The notes: generated from the sequence alone by a model not told the origin. A DNA stretch of 64,000 nt from Clostridium sp. 26_22 (GCA_001916005.1 MNRP01000037.1:1-64000); one strand, 5' to 3'. Numbered from the stretch's first letter, positions 51,675-60,341 are shown. Numbers and translations: made by a program.

Positions 51675-52418
51675 ATGAAAAAACAAACTGCTGGGAGAGA
51701 ACAATTAGGTGAATTTGCACCAAAATTTGCAGAATTAAATGATGATGTATTATTTGGAGAAGTATGGTCAAGAGAAGACAAACTATCATTAAGAGATAGA
51801 TCTTTAGTAACAATATGTGTATTTATGGGGAAGGGATTAGTAGATAGTTCTTTAAAATATCATATTATGAATGCAAAAAATAACGGAATAACAAAAGAAG
51901 AAATGGCAGAGATTATTACACATGCTGCTTTTTATGCTGGTTGGCCAAATGCATGGGCAGTATTTAATATGGCAAAAGAAGTATATGCAGATGACGAACC
52001 TGCTAAAGAAGAACATGGTGGATGGTTTGGACTAGGTGAGCCAAATTCAAACTATGCACAATATTTTATAGGAAATTCATATTTAAATCCACTAACAAAA
52101 CCAGGTGAATTTAGTATTTTTATAGCAAATGTAACATTCGAGCCAGGTTGTAGAAACAATTGGCATATTCATCATGCTACAAAAGATGGTGGTCAAATTC
52201 TTATATGTGTTGATGGAGAAGGATGGTATCAAGAAGAAGGAAAAGAAGCTAGAAGGCTAAAACCAGGAGATATAGTTGTAATTCCTGCAAATGTTAAACA
52301 TTGGCATGGAGCTAAAAAAGATAGTTGGTTTAGCCATTTAGCTATAGAAGTACCGGGAGAAAATACAAACAATGAATGGTGTGAACCAGTAACAGATGAG
52401 CAATATAATAATTTATAA
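51675..52418 (+). CDS. Carboxymuconolactone decarboxylase-cupin fusion
   Basis: 247 residues. First half: AhpD/CMD-like (RDRSLVTICVFMGKGLVDSS, LKYHIMNAKNNGITKEEMAE, IITHAAFYAGWPNAW). Second half: cupin with FEPGCRNNWHIHHATKDGGQ, then LICVDGEGWYQ and PANVKHWHGA, metal-binding His present. Seen in MerR/aldo-keto reductase neighbourhoods; probable role in quinone or oxidant detoxification. Operon with the MerR gene. Confidence 0.9.
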   Translation: MKKQTAGREQLGEFAPKFAELNDDVLFGEVWSREDKLSLRDRSLVTICVFMGKGLVDSSLKYHIMNAKNNGITKEEMAEIITHAAFYAGWPNAWAVFNMAKEVYADDEPAKEEHGGWFGLGEPNSNYAQYFIGNSYLNPLTKPGEFSIFIANVTFEPGCRNNWHIHHATKDGGQILICVDGEGWYQEEGKEARRLKPGDIVVIPANVKHWHGAKKDSWFSHLAIEVPGENTNNEWCEPVTDEQYNNL

Positions 52419-52436
52419 AATTTTGGAGGATGTAAA

Positions 52437-52820
52437 ATGACAATATCTGAGGTAAGTAGAAAATATAATATAACAGCAGATACAATTAGGTATTATGAAA
52501 AAGAAGGACTAATTCCGGCAGTACCAAGGGATAAAAATGGTATAAGAGATTTTGATGAAAATTCTTGTGGCTGGATAGAATTTATAAAATGTATGAGAAG
52601 TGCAGGATTAGAAATTGAAACTTTAAAAAGGTATGTAAGTTTATTTAGGCAAGGAACCGCAACTGTAAGGGAAAGAAAAATATTACTTATAGAACAACGA
52701 GAAAAATTATTAAAGAAGCAGGAAAATATAAAAGCTACATTAGATAGATTAAATTATAAAATAGAAAAGTATGAAGAAATAGAAAAAGGTAAATTAAAAG
52801 ATTTTACAGAAAAACCATAA
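52437..52820 (+). CDS. MerR family transcriptional regulator
   Basis: 127 residues: HTH MTISEVSRKYNITADTIRYY, EKEGLIPAVPRD wing, coiled coil at 80-120. Related to the AdhR/YyaN group that senses electrophiles or redox, but no conserved sensing Cys other than C44 and C54 is obvious. GGAGG precedes the ATG. Likely regulates its own operon and the promoters at 55451 and 58333. Confidence 0.92.
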   Translation: MTISEVSRKYNITADTIRYYEKEGLIPAVPRDKNGIRDFDENSCGWIEFIKCMRSAGLEIETLKRYVSLFRQGTATVRERKILLIEQREKLLKKQENIKATLDRLNYKIEKYEEIEKGKLKDFTEKP

Positions 52821-52832
52821 GGAGTACTGGCA

Positions 52833-52860
52833 GGGATTTTGGGGACGTTCCTAAAATCCC
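52833..52860. repeat. Dispersed palindromic repeat, copy 3
   Basis: GGGATTTTGGGGACGTTCCT followed by AAAATCCC. Perfect terminal pairing of GGGATTTT with AAAATCCC. Confidence 0.85.
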
Positions 52861-52885
52861 TTTTTCTATTCCAACGAAAAATTTT

Positions 52886-52916
52886 AAGTCGCGATTTAAT
52901 CGTGGCTTATTTTTTT
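52886..52916 (+). terminator. Terminator after the MerR operon
   Basis: AAGTCGCGAT pairs with ATCGTGGCTT, followed by seven T. Confidence 0.8.
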
Positions 52917-53056
52917 CTAATAAATTGTATATAAAATTTTGCAAACTAGATTTACTGAAATTTCAACTAAAAACAACAATTCTACTAAAAGTAGATTGCT
53001 AAAAATACATAAGAGTGATAACATTTTTATATCAAAAACTTTTAAGGAGACTAAAA

Positions 53057-54943
53057 ATGGATAATCAGAAATTCGGAAGATTTATAAGAGACTTAAGAAA
53101 AAAGGCAAATATGACTCAAAAGGAATTAGGAGAGAAATTAAATGTAACAGATAAAGCTGTTTCAAAATGGGAAAGAGGCTTAGGCTTCCCTGATATTACA
53201 ATTATTAATTTATTAGCAGAAACTTTTGGGATTACAGCATCAGAAGTATTAAATGCAGAAATAGGAAAAAAGGAGACTGTTGATGTAGAAAAAGCAGTAC
53301 AAGAAGCTGTAGAGAAAGTAACGAAAGAAAAAGAAAGGAAAGAAAACAGAAAAAGAAAATTAATTAAATTTGTAAAAATAATATCTATTATAATATTTGT
53401 ATTAATGCTTTTATTACAATTAGGATATCTATGCATAATGAAGCCAAATGGATATGAATATATAAATGATTTAATATTTTATATTATTAATGAATTTATA
53501 ATTATTACTGGAGTAGTGTTTCTTATTTTACAGATAAAAAAGTTAAAGAGTGTAAAGATAGTAGCTATAATTATTGCAGTTATTTTGAGTATTATTAATC
53601 TAGCTTTTATGATTAATAATGCAATTAATATAAGAACTATATTTAGTTTTTCTAATGACTTTTCAAATGAATTAGTAATAAAACAGAATAAAGAAAATGG
53701 AAAAACTAGGCTGTATAAATATGCCAAATTAATTTTATTTGCAAAACCATATGAACGATTTGAATATTCAGTAAGTGAAAATATAAAACATCAGTGGCTT
53801 ACAAATGACATTTGCAATATAACTTATACGGATAAAGATGATAATTTAAGAAATTATGTAGCGACATATGGAAGTAGAAAAGGAACAGATTCATATTATT
53901 CTGTATTTAATGCATTATTAGGAAGATGGCAAATACAAGTAGATTCAATAGGAGATACAAAATTAACTGTAGATAAAAAAGGGATAAAAGTAACACGAAA
54001 TGATACAGCTGAACAATTTGAATTTAGTGATTGCAAACAATATGGTGTTACAGCATTAGTTCTTTACAAAGAGGATATTCCTAAATATGTAATTGCATTA
54101 AACGATGATTGCGAAATTGATGATGATACTAAATATATAAAGAATGGTGGAACAATTACATTTTGTGATATTTCGATGAAAAAGACAATAAAAGAAACAT
54201 TATATTGTACAGTATATAAGGATGAGAATTTAAATAATTATAATGGTATAACAGTAGAAGCAAATAATTTTAAAATAGATAATGGAATTTTATATTTTAG
54301 TTATGATGGCGAAAACATAATAGAAGTTCCAGGAGATTTTACAGATGATAAATCAGCGTATAATGAGTATAATTATATAATTTCTGAAGAAAAAACGGTA
54401 TTTTTCTATACTAAAGATGAGACAAAATATTTAGTGTATTCAGATGATATGGGAAATACATGGAATACAGCTAAATTACCAAGTAATGGAACGATTCAGA
54501 ATATACAATTTTTAAATAAAGATGTAGGGTTTATATTACAATTTGAAGACTATGCCTTAGGAGGAGTTACTTTTGGGCATATTGCTAAAACTACAGATGG
54601 TGGGCAAACATGGACGATTATAAATAATGGAATTGGAAGTTCTAATGAAGGTACATTTAGAAGTGGAAGTCAATTGTTATTTGTAAATGAAAATATTGCT
54701 TTTATTACAATGCCATATGCCAGCGGAGATGACTCTGACATATATTATTCTGAAGACGGAGGTATAAATTTTACAAAAGTTACTCTAAGTGATGAGCAAA
54801 TTTATGATTATTATTATTTGCCAACTATAAAAAATGGAAAACTTTATTTAGAAGTTGACCAAGGAAATGATGGAGATTATAATGGTGGAGATTCTAAAAA
54901 ATATTGTTCAGAAGATAATGGAAAGACATGGACTGAAATGTAA
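53057..54943 (+). CDS. Membrane XRE regulator with extracellular BNR domain
   Basis: 628 residues. N-terminal XRE HTH (FGRFIRDLRKKANMTQKELG, TDKAVSKWERGLGFPDITII), linker, three membrane helices (about 98-125, 138-158, 164-186), and a large outer domain with Asp-box-like repeats: SDDMGNTWNTA, TTDGGQTWTII, SEDGGINFTKV, SEDNGKTWTEM. It looks like a single-protein signal transducer; no known named family with this combination is recalled. The ATG at 53057 follows AAGGAG. Confidence 0.88.
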   Translation: MDNQKFGRFIRDLRKKANMTQKELGEKLNVTDKAVSKWERGLGFPDITIINLLAETFGITASEVLNAEIGKKETVDVEKAVQEAVEKVTKEKERKENRKRKLIKFVKIISIIIFVLMLLLQLGYLCIMKPNGYEYINDLIFYIINEFIIITGVVFLILQIKKLKSVKIVAIIIAVILSIINLAFMINNAINIRTIFSFSNDFSNELVIKQNKENGKTRLYKYAKLILFAKPYERFEYSVSENIKHQWLTNDICNITYTDKDDNLRNYVATYGSRKGTDSYYSVFNALLGRWQIQVDSIGDTKLTVDKKGIKVTRNDTAEQFEFSDCKQYGVTALVLYKEDIPKYVIALNDDCEIDDDTKYIKNGGTITFCDISMKKTIKETLYCTVYKDENLNNYNGITVEANNFKIDNGILYFSYDGENIIEVPGDFTDDKSAYNEYNYIISEEKTVFFYTKDETKYLVYSDDMGNTWNTAKLPSNGTIQNIQFLNKDVGFILQFEDYALGGVTFGHIAKTTDGGQTWTIINNGIGSSNEGTFRSGSQLLFVNENIAFITMPYASGDDSDIYYSEDGGINFTKVTLSDEQIYDYYYLPTIKNGKLYLEVDQGNDGDYNGGDSKKYCSEDNGKTWTEM

Positions 54944-55034
54944 GCAAATGACAAAATTGTAAGGTTAATGTAAGGTAAATAAATGGCAATTATTTTAACA
55001 AACATTATAATTATAATAGAGGAGGATGATTATA

Positions 55035-55382
55035 ATGGATGGTATAAAAGGTAAGATTGCTGTAGCAATAGGAATAATAGTTTTCATTTTATTTTTATAC
55101 GGGATATATTATTTGTTGGTTATTCAAAATAGCGAATATTATACACAAATAGATAATAGCAAGGTAGAAAGTCTTTCCACGACAGATAATATGAAATATC
55201 AGTATACACTAACTGCATATGATGAAAAAGGCAAAAAGAAAGAAGTAACGTTTAAAACAAATAGAGAATTAAGAGAAGATGCATATTTAAAATTAGAAGT
55301 AATGTTAACTAGAGGAGTCACAAATTGGGAAGAAGTTCAGTTTGATGAGATGCCAAAAGAAGTTCAAGAGAAATATAAGTAA
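55035..55382 (+). CDS. YxeA family protein (DUF1093)
   Basis: About 115 residues: a membrane anchor (IAVAIGIIVFILFLYGIYYL) and the DUF1093 domain (EYYTQIDNSKVES, YQYTLTAYDEKGKKKEVTF, RELREDAYLKLEV). Extracellular or membrane-bound, role unknown. The ATG at 55035 is 9 nt behind GGAGG; 55026 overlaps it. Confidence 0.88.
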   Translation: MDGIKGKIAVAIGIIVFILFLYGIYYLLVIQNSEYYTQIDNSKVESLSTTDNMKYQYTLTAYDEKGKKKEVTFKTNRELREDAYLKLEVMLTRGVTNWEEVQFDEMPKEVQEKYK

Positions 55383-55386
55383 TGTA

Positions 55387-55421
55387 AATACCTAGCTTAG
55401 AAAGGCTGGGTATTTTTTATT
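55387..55421 (+). terminator. Terminator after the yxeA-like gene
   Basis: AATACCTAGCTT pairs with GGCTGGGTATT, followed by six T. Confidence 0.82.
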
Positions 55422-55450
55422 GAATAAAGATAAAAATATATGTTAAAGTA

Positions 55451-55481
55451 TTGACTTAGAGTAAACTCTAAATGATATATC
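55451..55481 (+). promoter_or_regulatory. MerR-type promoter 2, before larC
   Basis: TTGACT (55451-55456), 19-bp spacer with TAGAGTAAACTCTA, TATATC (55476-55481). Confidence 0.82.
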
Positions 55482-55530
55482 ATATTTGTGTTATAACAGG
55501 TAAAAATTATGTAGAAGGGAAGATAAATTT

Positions 55531-56736
55531 ATGAAAACACTATATTTTGATTGTTCAAGTGGAATTAGTGGAAATATGACACTAGGAGCGTTATTAGAAA
55601 TCGTTGGGGACGAAAATTATTTATTAGGAGAATTGAAAAAATTAAATGTTGATGGATATAAAATAGAAATTTCTAAAAAAGTAAAAAACGGTATTACAGG
55701 AACATATGTTGATGTTATATTAGAAAATGAACACCATCATCATGATCACGACCATGGTCATGCCCATGACCATGAACATCATCATCACCATGAGCATAGA
55801 AATTTATATGATGTTAACACTATTATAGATAATAGTTCATTAGATGAAAATACTAAAGATTTAGCAAAAAGAATATTTTTAAGAGTTGCAAAAGCCGAAT
55901 CAAAAGTTCACAATAAATCACTAGATGAAGTGCATTTTCACGAAGTTGGAGCTATTGACTCAATTGTTGATATAGTTGGAACAGCAATCTTAATAAATAA
56001 AATAAATCCAGATAGAATTATATCAAGTGTAGTTAATGATGGATATGGTTTTATAGAATGTGCACATGGAACTATGGCTGTACCAGTTCCAGCTACAAGT
56101 GAGATTTTTGCAGCATCTAATGTAAAGTTTAGACAGATAGATATAGATACAGAACTTGTAACTCCAACAGGAGCAGCAATTATAGCAGAGCTTGCAGAAG
56201 ATTTTTCAACATTACCTGCAATGGTAACAGAAAAAATTGGTTGGGGAACTGGATCAAAAGAATTAAAGATACCAAATGTCTTAAAAGTTTACTATGGCGA
56301 AATGCAAGAAGAAAATCAAAATTTTGTAGTAATGGAAACAAACATAGATGATTGTTCAGGAGAAATATTAGGATATACTTCAGAAAAATTATTTGCAAAT
56401 GGAGCTTTAGACGTATTTTATACGCCAATATTTATGAAGAAAAATAGACCAGCATATAGATTATCTGTTGCTTGTAGAAAAGAAGATATGTTTAAACTTC
56501 AAAATATTATTTTTAAGGAAACAACTACAATAGGAATAAGGTATCGTTTTGAAAGTAGAACAGAATTAGGTAGAGAATTTGTAGAAATAGATACAAAATA
56601 CGGAAAAATAAGAGCAAAAAAAGTAATAAATAACGGTGAAACATATGTATATCCTGAATATGAAAGCATGAAAAAAATAGCAGAAGAAAATAATATTCCT
56701 TTGAAGGAATTATATAAATTAGAAGAACTAAAATAA
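55531..56736 (+). CDS. larC: Nickel-pincer cofactor biosynthesis protein LarC
   Basis: 401 residues of fused LarC1-LarC2: FDCSSGISGNMTLGALLE at the start, a His/Asp run of about 22 residues near 69-90 that would hold nickel, DEVHFHEVGAIDSIVDIVG, and a C-terminal ferredoxin-like domain (TNIDDCSGEILGYTSEKLF). It inserts nickel into the pincer nucleotide. No frameshift between the halves, unlike L. plantarum. larA, larB and larE are not here. AGAAGGGA precedes the ATG. Confidence 0.95.
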   Translation: MKTLYFDCSSGISGNMTLGALLEIVGDENYLLGELKKLNVDGYKIEISKKVKNGITGTYVDVILENEHHHHDHDHGHAHDHEHHHHHEHRNLYDVNTIIDNSSLDENTKDLAKRIFLRVAKAESKVHNKSLDEVHFHEVGAIDSIVDIVGTAILINKINPDRIISSVVNDGYGFIECAHGTMAVPVPATSEIFAASNVKFRQIDIDTELVTPTGAAIIAELAEDFSTLPAMVTEKIGWGTGSKELKIPNVLKVYYGEMQEENQNFVVMETNIDDCSGEILGYTSEKLFANGALDVFYTPIFMKKNRPAYRLSVACRKEDMFKLQNIIFKETTTIGIRYRFESRTELGREFVEIDTKYGKIRAKKVINNGETYVYPEYESMKKIAEENNIPLKELYKLEELK

Positions 56737-56757
56737 TTAAATTATAATGATGTAGTA

Positions 56758-56797
56758 AAAGCTTATTTTATAAAAAAATATAAAATAAGCTTTTAAA
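56758..56797. terminator. Terminator after larC
   Basis: AAAGCTTATTTTATA pairs with TATAAAATAAGCTTTT. Confidence 0.85.
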
Positions 56798-56857
56798 ATT
56801 GAATAAAAATTATTTAAATGATAGAATAATAATAAAATTATACGTAGGAGAAAATTT

Positions 56858-57514
56858 ATGATAAGAGCGAAAGCAAGAAATTTATTAGAATTATTAAGGA
56901 CTGGGAAGGGAATTAGCGGAAAATTTTCTAATTATTATGATAAAGAGACAGGAAAGATAATAGATGTTATTGTAAATGAATGTAAATCTTTAGTAAAAAA
57001 TTCAGAAGGAGAATTAAGGCAATACGAAAGTACAACTTCAATAGGTCATATAAGAGAAATTGTTAATCAATTATTAAGTGATAGAAATACAATAGGTCCA
57101 GTACAAGCTGGAGTAATAATGAGAGATAATGGAATTTTAGGTTTGTCAAAAGAACTTAAAGTAATTAAAATAGTTGATAAATACGGTAAGTTAAAGTTAG
57201 ATATAGAAAAACCTTTTCCAGATAATTTCAGAGACATAATAATGGGTATATACAATGAAAGAGAATTAACAGAAAAAATAATAAAGCCATATGTAGCTGG
57301 TCTTTGTGAGGAAAGCGAAGAACTATCCAAAAGACACATTTGGAGTAAAAGGTTAAATCCATTTAGACCAAGAAAATTATCTACTGATGAATTACAAAAA
57401 AGATATTCTAAATATTTAGAAAAAAATACTGATTTAGACGAAGAAAAAAGAGAAAATATGTCTAGATATTTTGTGGTGAATATTTTAGGTAGTGATAAAA
57501 TTAAAAGGAAATAA
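56858..57514 (+). CDS. Hypothetical protein, possible N-terminal part of a Fic protein
   Basis: 218 residues, not recognised: basic start MIRAKARNLLELLRTGKGIS, a middle YDKETGKIIDVIVNEC, and a charged end. The Fic reading frame stays open from 57505, overlapping the end of this gene, and the Fic ATG lacks a ribosome-binding site. Either one larger protein has been broken by a frameshift near 57505, or the two are coupled. Confidence 0.7.
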   Translation: MIRAKARNLLELLRTGKGISGKFSNYYDKETGKIIDVIVNECKSLVKNSEGELRQYESTTSIGHIREIVNQLLSDRNTIGPVQAGVIMRDNGILGLSKELKVIKIVDKYGKLKLDIEKPFPDNFRDIIMGIYNERELTEKIIKPYVAGLCEESEELSKRHIWSKRLNPFRPRKLSTDELQKRYSKYLEKNTDLDEEKRENMSRYFVVNILGSDKIKRK

Positions 57515-57582
57515 TAACTGACGAAATAAATGGAACAGGTTTAACAGTAAAAGGAGAAAAGAAACGTAATAGCTATACAAGT

Positions 57583-58323
57583 ATGTTACAAAATATGGCT
57601 GCTAATGTGTTAGACATAATGGGGGCAATAGAAAATCCAAATGATAGGCTAGCAGAAATCGAAAACATTTACGCTAATATAGAAGAACAATTAGAAGCAC
57701 TAAGTACAGAGCTAGTACCAGATTCAAATCAAATTGAAGAAACAATTATAAATTTTAATAGAGCTGTAAATAACAAAGATAAAGAATATACAGGTGAAGA
57801 TGGATATAGAAGTGCAAATGTTACATTTGGAAGAAATAATACTAAAAGTGTAGGACTATTAGAACATGAATTTGTTCCACAGGCAATGAAATTATATTCA
57901 AAAGATATGGCGGATTTTTTAGAACATTCTAGCAAAATGTCTGATGAAGAGTATATAAAACAAGTAGCGAAATTTCATTTTAGATTTGTTAGAATACATC
58001 CATTTATAGATGGAAACGGAAGAACTGCAAGAGCAATAACAAATTCGTTATTATCTAATAGAGATTTATGTGCTACATTCGAAAAATATACAAAATCAGA
58101 ATATATTAAGGATATGAATTCAATTATAACAGATTATGATACATATAACAAAGGTTTATATACAGACCAATCAATTTGTAGTAAAATGGAAGATGAAAAC
58201 ATTCAAAAACTAGCAGACTATATAACTAAAAAATGTCAAATAGATAAAAACGAAATAGAGCAAGAAGGAAGTGCTGTAACTACAGATTTATCAAAAAAAC
58301 AATCTACAGAAGAATATAGATAG
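57583..58323 (+). CDS. Fic/DOC AMPylase-domain protein
   Basis: 246 residues from the first ATG. Fic motif HPFIDGNGRTAR is complete; an upstream helix NRAVNNKDKEY...and LEHEFVPQAMKL. No inhibitory (S/T)xxxE(G/N) helix is evident by eye. Transfers AMP or a similar group onto a target protein. The in-frame open stretch starts at 57505 without a start codon until 57583; see the gene before. Confidence 0.9.
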   Translation: MLQNMAANVLDIMGAIENPNDRLAEIENIYANIEEQLEALSTELVPDSNQIEETIINFNRAVNNKDKEYTGEDGYRSANVTFGRNNTKSVGLLEHEFVPQAMKLYSKDMADFLEHSSKMSDEEYIKQVAKFHFRFVRIHPFIDGNGRTARAITNSLLSNRDLCATFEKYTKSEYIKDMNSIITDYDTYNKGLYTDQSICSKMEDENIQKLADYITKKCQIDKNEIEQEGSAVTTDLSKKQSTEEYR

Positions 58324-58332
58324 AATTATAAA

Positions 58333-58363
58333 TTGATTTAGGGTAAACTCTAGAAAATAAAAT
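58333..58363 (+). promoter_or_regulatory. MerR-type promoter 3
   Basis: TTGATT (58333-58338), 19-bp spacer with TAGGGTAAACTCTAGA, TAAAAT (58358-58363). Third site of the same design. Confidence 0.75.
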
Positions 58364-58387
58364 TGAAAAATAAAAAGATTTATAAAA

Positions 58388-58415
58388 GGAAGTGATTATA
58401 TTGATAATTACTTCC
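58388..58415 (+). terminator. Hairpin just after promoter 3
   Basis: GGAAGTGATTA pairs with TAATTACTTCC (one G-U), then TTTA. It would end a very short transcript or attenuate the next gene. Confidence 0.55.
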
Positions 58416-58486
58416 TTTAGTGTTATTATCAACCTAACAAAACAAGTGATAAAACTTGTCTAAATTATAGAAAGGTAGGGGGGTAT

Positions 58487-59338
58487 ATGAAAAGGGGATT
58501 AAAAATTTTAATAATTATTTTAGTGATTTTAGCTGTTGTAGCAGTAACTATTTTACTTGTTAACCACTTTACAACGAAAAAAGTAAGTAATGAGCTTACA
58601 GGAAATAGCATATCTTATGATAATACAGACGCAATAGCTACAATGGATGTAGTAATAGTAAGAGTATATGATACATATCTTGGAGTTGTAGAAAAAGATG
58701 ATACAACAGGTTTGATGCGAGTAAGTATTCCGACTGGTGATACTAATGAATACAAGCAAAACCAAGAAATTAGAGTTTATTTTGATGGAATAATAAACGA
58801 ATCATATCCAGGTAGTTTTGGAAAGATTTTTAATATAGAGATTCTAAAAGAAAATAGTGATATTACAATACCAGAAAAAGCATTAAAGTATTTTTATAGT
58901 TCACGCAATAATGTATCAGTTTCAAATATTAATGTAACACAAACAGGTATATCTTTTGAAATAAAAGATACAAATGAATATAAATATGAATATAAAAATA
59001 CATATACTTTATTCAAAAAGAATCCAGAAGCTGAACAAGTAGAAGCTCCAGATATGCCAATAGTAACAGGCAATACAACATCATCATATGAAGGAAGTGG
59101 TATTCCGCTTTGGGAAGAAGCATCAAAATTTTCAACTGTTAATAGTGAAGAAACAGTGATTTCTGAAGATATAACAGAAGATACTGTAAGAAAGACTTGT
59201 GATTGGACAAACATATATGGAAAATTAGCAAGTGGAGAATATGACTTTTCATTGAATGCAGAAGAATTTTTTATAAGAATTAAATTTACTGTAAATGAAA
59301 ATGGAGAAATTTCAAATGTTGCTTCTGATTTTATGTAA
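58487..59338 (+). CDS. Membrane-anchored protein, DUF3221-like
   Basis: 283 residues. One N-terminal helix (ILIIILVILAVVAVTILLVN), then an OB-like region (VVIVRVYDTYLGVVEKDDTT, RVYFDGIINESYPGSFGKIF) resembling DUF3221, and a C-terminal domain (SRNNVSVSNINVTQTGISFE). Exported domain; function unknown. AGGGGGG precedes the ATG. Possibly under MerR-type promoter 3. Confidence 0.75.
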   Translation: MKRGLKILIIILVILAVVAVTILLVNHFTTKKVSNELTGNSISYDNTDAIATMDVVIVRVYDTYLGVVEKDDTTGLMRVSIPTGDTNEYKQNQEIRVYFDGIINESYPGSFGKIFNIEILKENSDITIPEKALKYFYSSRNNVSVSNINVTQTGISFEIKDTNEYKYEYKNTYTLFKKNPEAEQVEAPDMPIVTGNTTSSYEGSGIPLWEEASKFSTVNSEETVISEDITEDTVRKTCDWTNIYGKLASGEYDFSLNAEEFFIRIKFTVNENGEISNVASDFM

Positions 59339-59419
59339 TATGGATAGCTCCAAACTTAGGAAGATTTTCAAAAATATATAATATTTAACATTGACATTTT
59401 AAATAAAAGGAAGAGAAAT

Positions 59420-59989
59420 ATGGGGATTTTTGAATTATTATTAATAGCAATAGGGTTAGCTATGGATGCTTTTGCAGTTTCAATATGCAAAGGTTTGGCA
59501 ATGAAAAAAATGAATTGGAAAAAAGCTATTATAGTTGGGCTTTATTTTGGCATATTCCAAGCACTTATGCCAGTTATAGGATACTTCTTAGGAACAACAT
59601 TCGAAAGTTTAGTAACTAAAGTAGACCATTGGATAGCATTTATTCTTTTGGCATTTATAGGTGGAAAAATGCTTAAAGAAGCATTTGATAATAATTCTGA
59701 AGGGTATAATGATAGCGTAAATTTTAAAACAATGGTAGTTTTAGCAATAGCAACAAGTATTGATGCTTTAGCAGTTGGTATAACTTTTGCGTTTTTACAA
59801 ACTAATATAGTATTAGCAGTTATCTTAATAGGAGTAGTAACTTTTATATTATCTGTAATAGGTGTAAAAATCGGTAATCAATTTGGTATTAAATACGAGA
59901 AGAGGGCAGAGATTATAGGAGGAATAATTTTAATTCTTATAGGAATTAAGATTTTATTAGAACATTTAGGAATAATTAGTTTAGGGTAG
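59420..59989 (+). CDS. mntP: Manganese efflux pump MntP
   Basis: 189 residues, six helices, the two inverted MntP repeats: GLAMDAFAVSICKGLAMKKM and ATSIDALAVGITFAFL with the paired Asp, and FGIFQALMPVIGYFLG. Exports Mn2+. AGGAAGAG precedes the ATG. The 80-bp leader is too short for a yybP-ykoY riboswitch. Confidence 0.95.
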   Translation: MGIFELLLIAIGLAMDAFAVSICKGLAMKKMNWKKAIIVGLYFGIFQALMPVIGYFLGTTFESLVTKVDHWIAFILLAFIGGKMLKEAFDNNSEGYNDSVNFKTMVVLAIATSIDALAVGITFAFLQTNIVLAVILIGVVTFILSVIGVKIGNQFGIKYEKRAEIIGGIILILIGIKILLEHLGIISLG

Positions 59990-59997
59990 TGATTTAA

Positions 59998-60028
59998 AAC
60001 TAGCAGATAGAATAAATCTGCTAGTTTT
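59998..60028. terminator. Bidirectional terminator after mntP
   Basis: AAACTAGCAGA pairs with TCTGCTAGTTTT; it also covers the stop of the convergent HxlR gene. Confidence 0.85.
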
Positions 60029-60341
60029 GTTTTTCTCTATAACTATTTCCCCAGACAACCATAGAATCTAAAATAGGTTTTAAGCTCCAACCTGTTTCTG
60101 TTAAAGAATATTCAACTCTAGGTGGAACTTCTGCATATACTTTCCTATTAACAAGACCAGAAGCTTCCATTTGTCTTAAGTTATTTGTTAAAACTTTTTG
60201 GGTAATACCATTTAAAGATTTTTTTAACTCTCCAAATCTTTTAGTTCCAGTTAGTAAATCTCTAATAATTAAAACTTTCCATTTATCTCAAATTAACCCC
60301 ATTGTAATTTCTACCGGACAAGCTGGTAATTCTTTTTTCAT
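60021..60341 (-). pseudogene. HxlR family regulator with in-frame TGA
   Basis: Reading from ATG at 60341: MKKELPACPVEITMGLI, TGA, then DKWKVLIIRDLLTGTKRFGE, LKKSLNGITQKVLTNNLRQM, EASGLVNRKVYAEVPPRVEY, SLTETGWSLKPILDSMVVWG to TAG at 60021. The HxlR domain is otherwise complete (106 codons). The stop replaces a residue that is often Gly in the family, one base from GGA. GGAGT lies upstream. Likely a recent nonsense mutation. Confidence 0.88.

Noticed and set aside
59340..59419. A yybP-ykoY manganese riboswitch before mntP
   Set aside because: Only 80 bp separate mntP from the previous gene and no conserved riboswitch sequence is present.
60021..60341. UGA reassigned to an amino acid genome-wide
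   Set aside because: TGA ends several genes at sensible places (4425, 30495, 37151, 51285) and Trp is encoded by TGG throughout.
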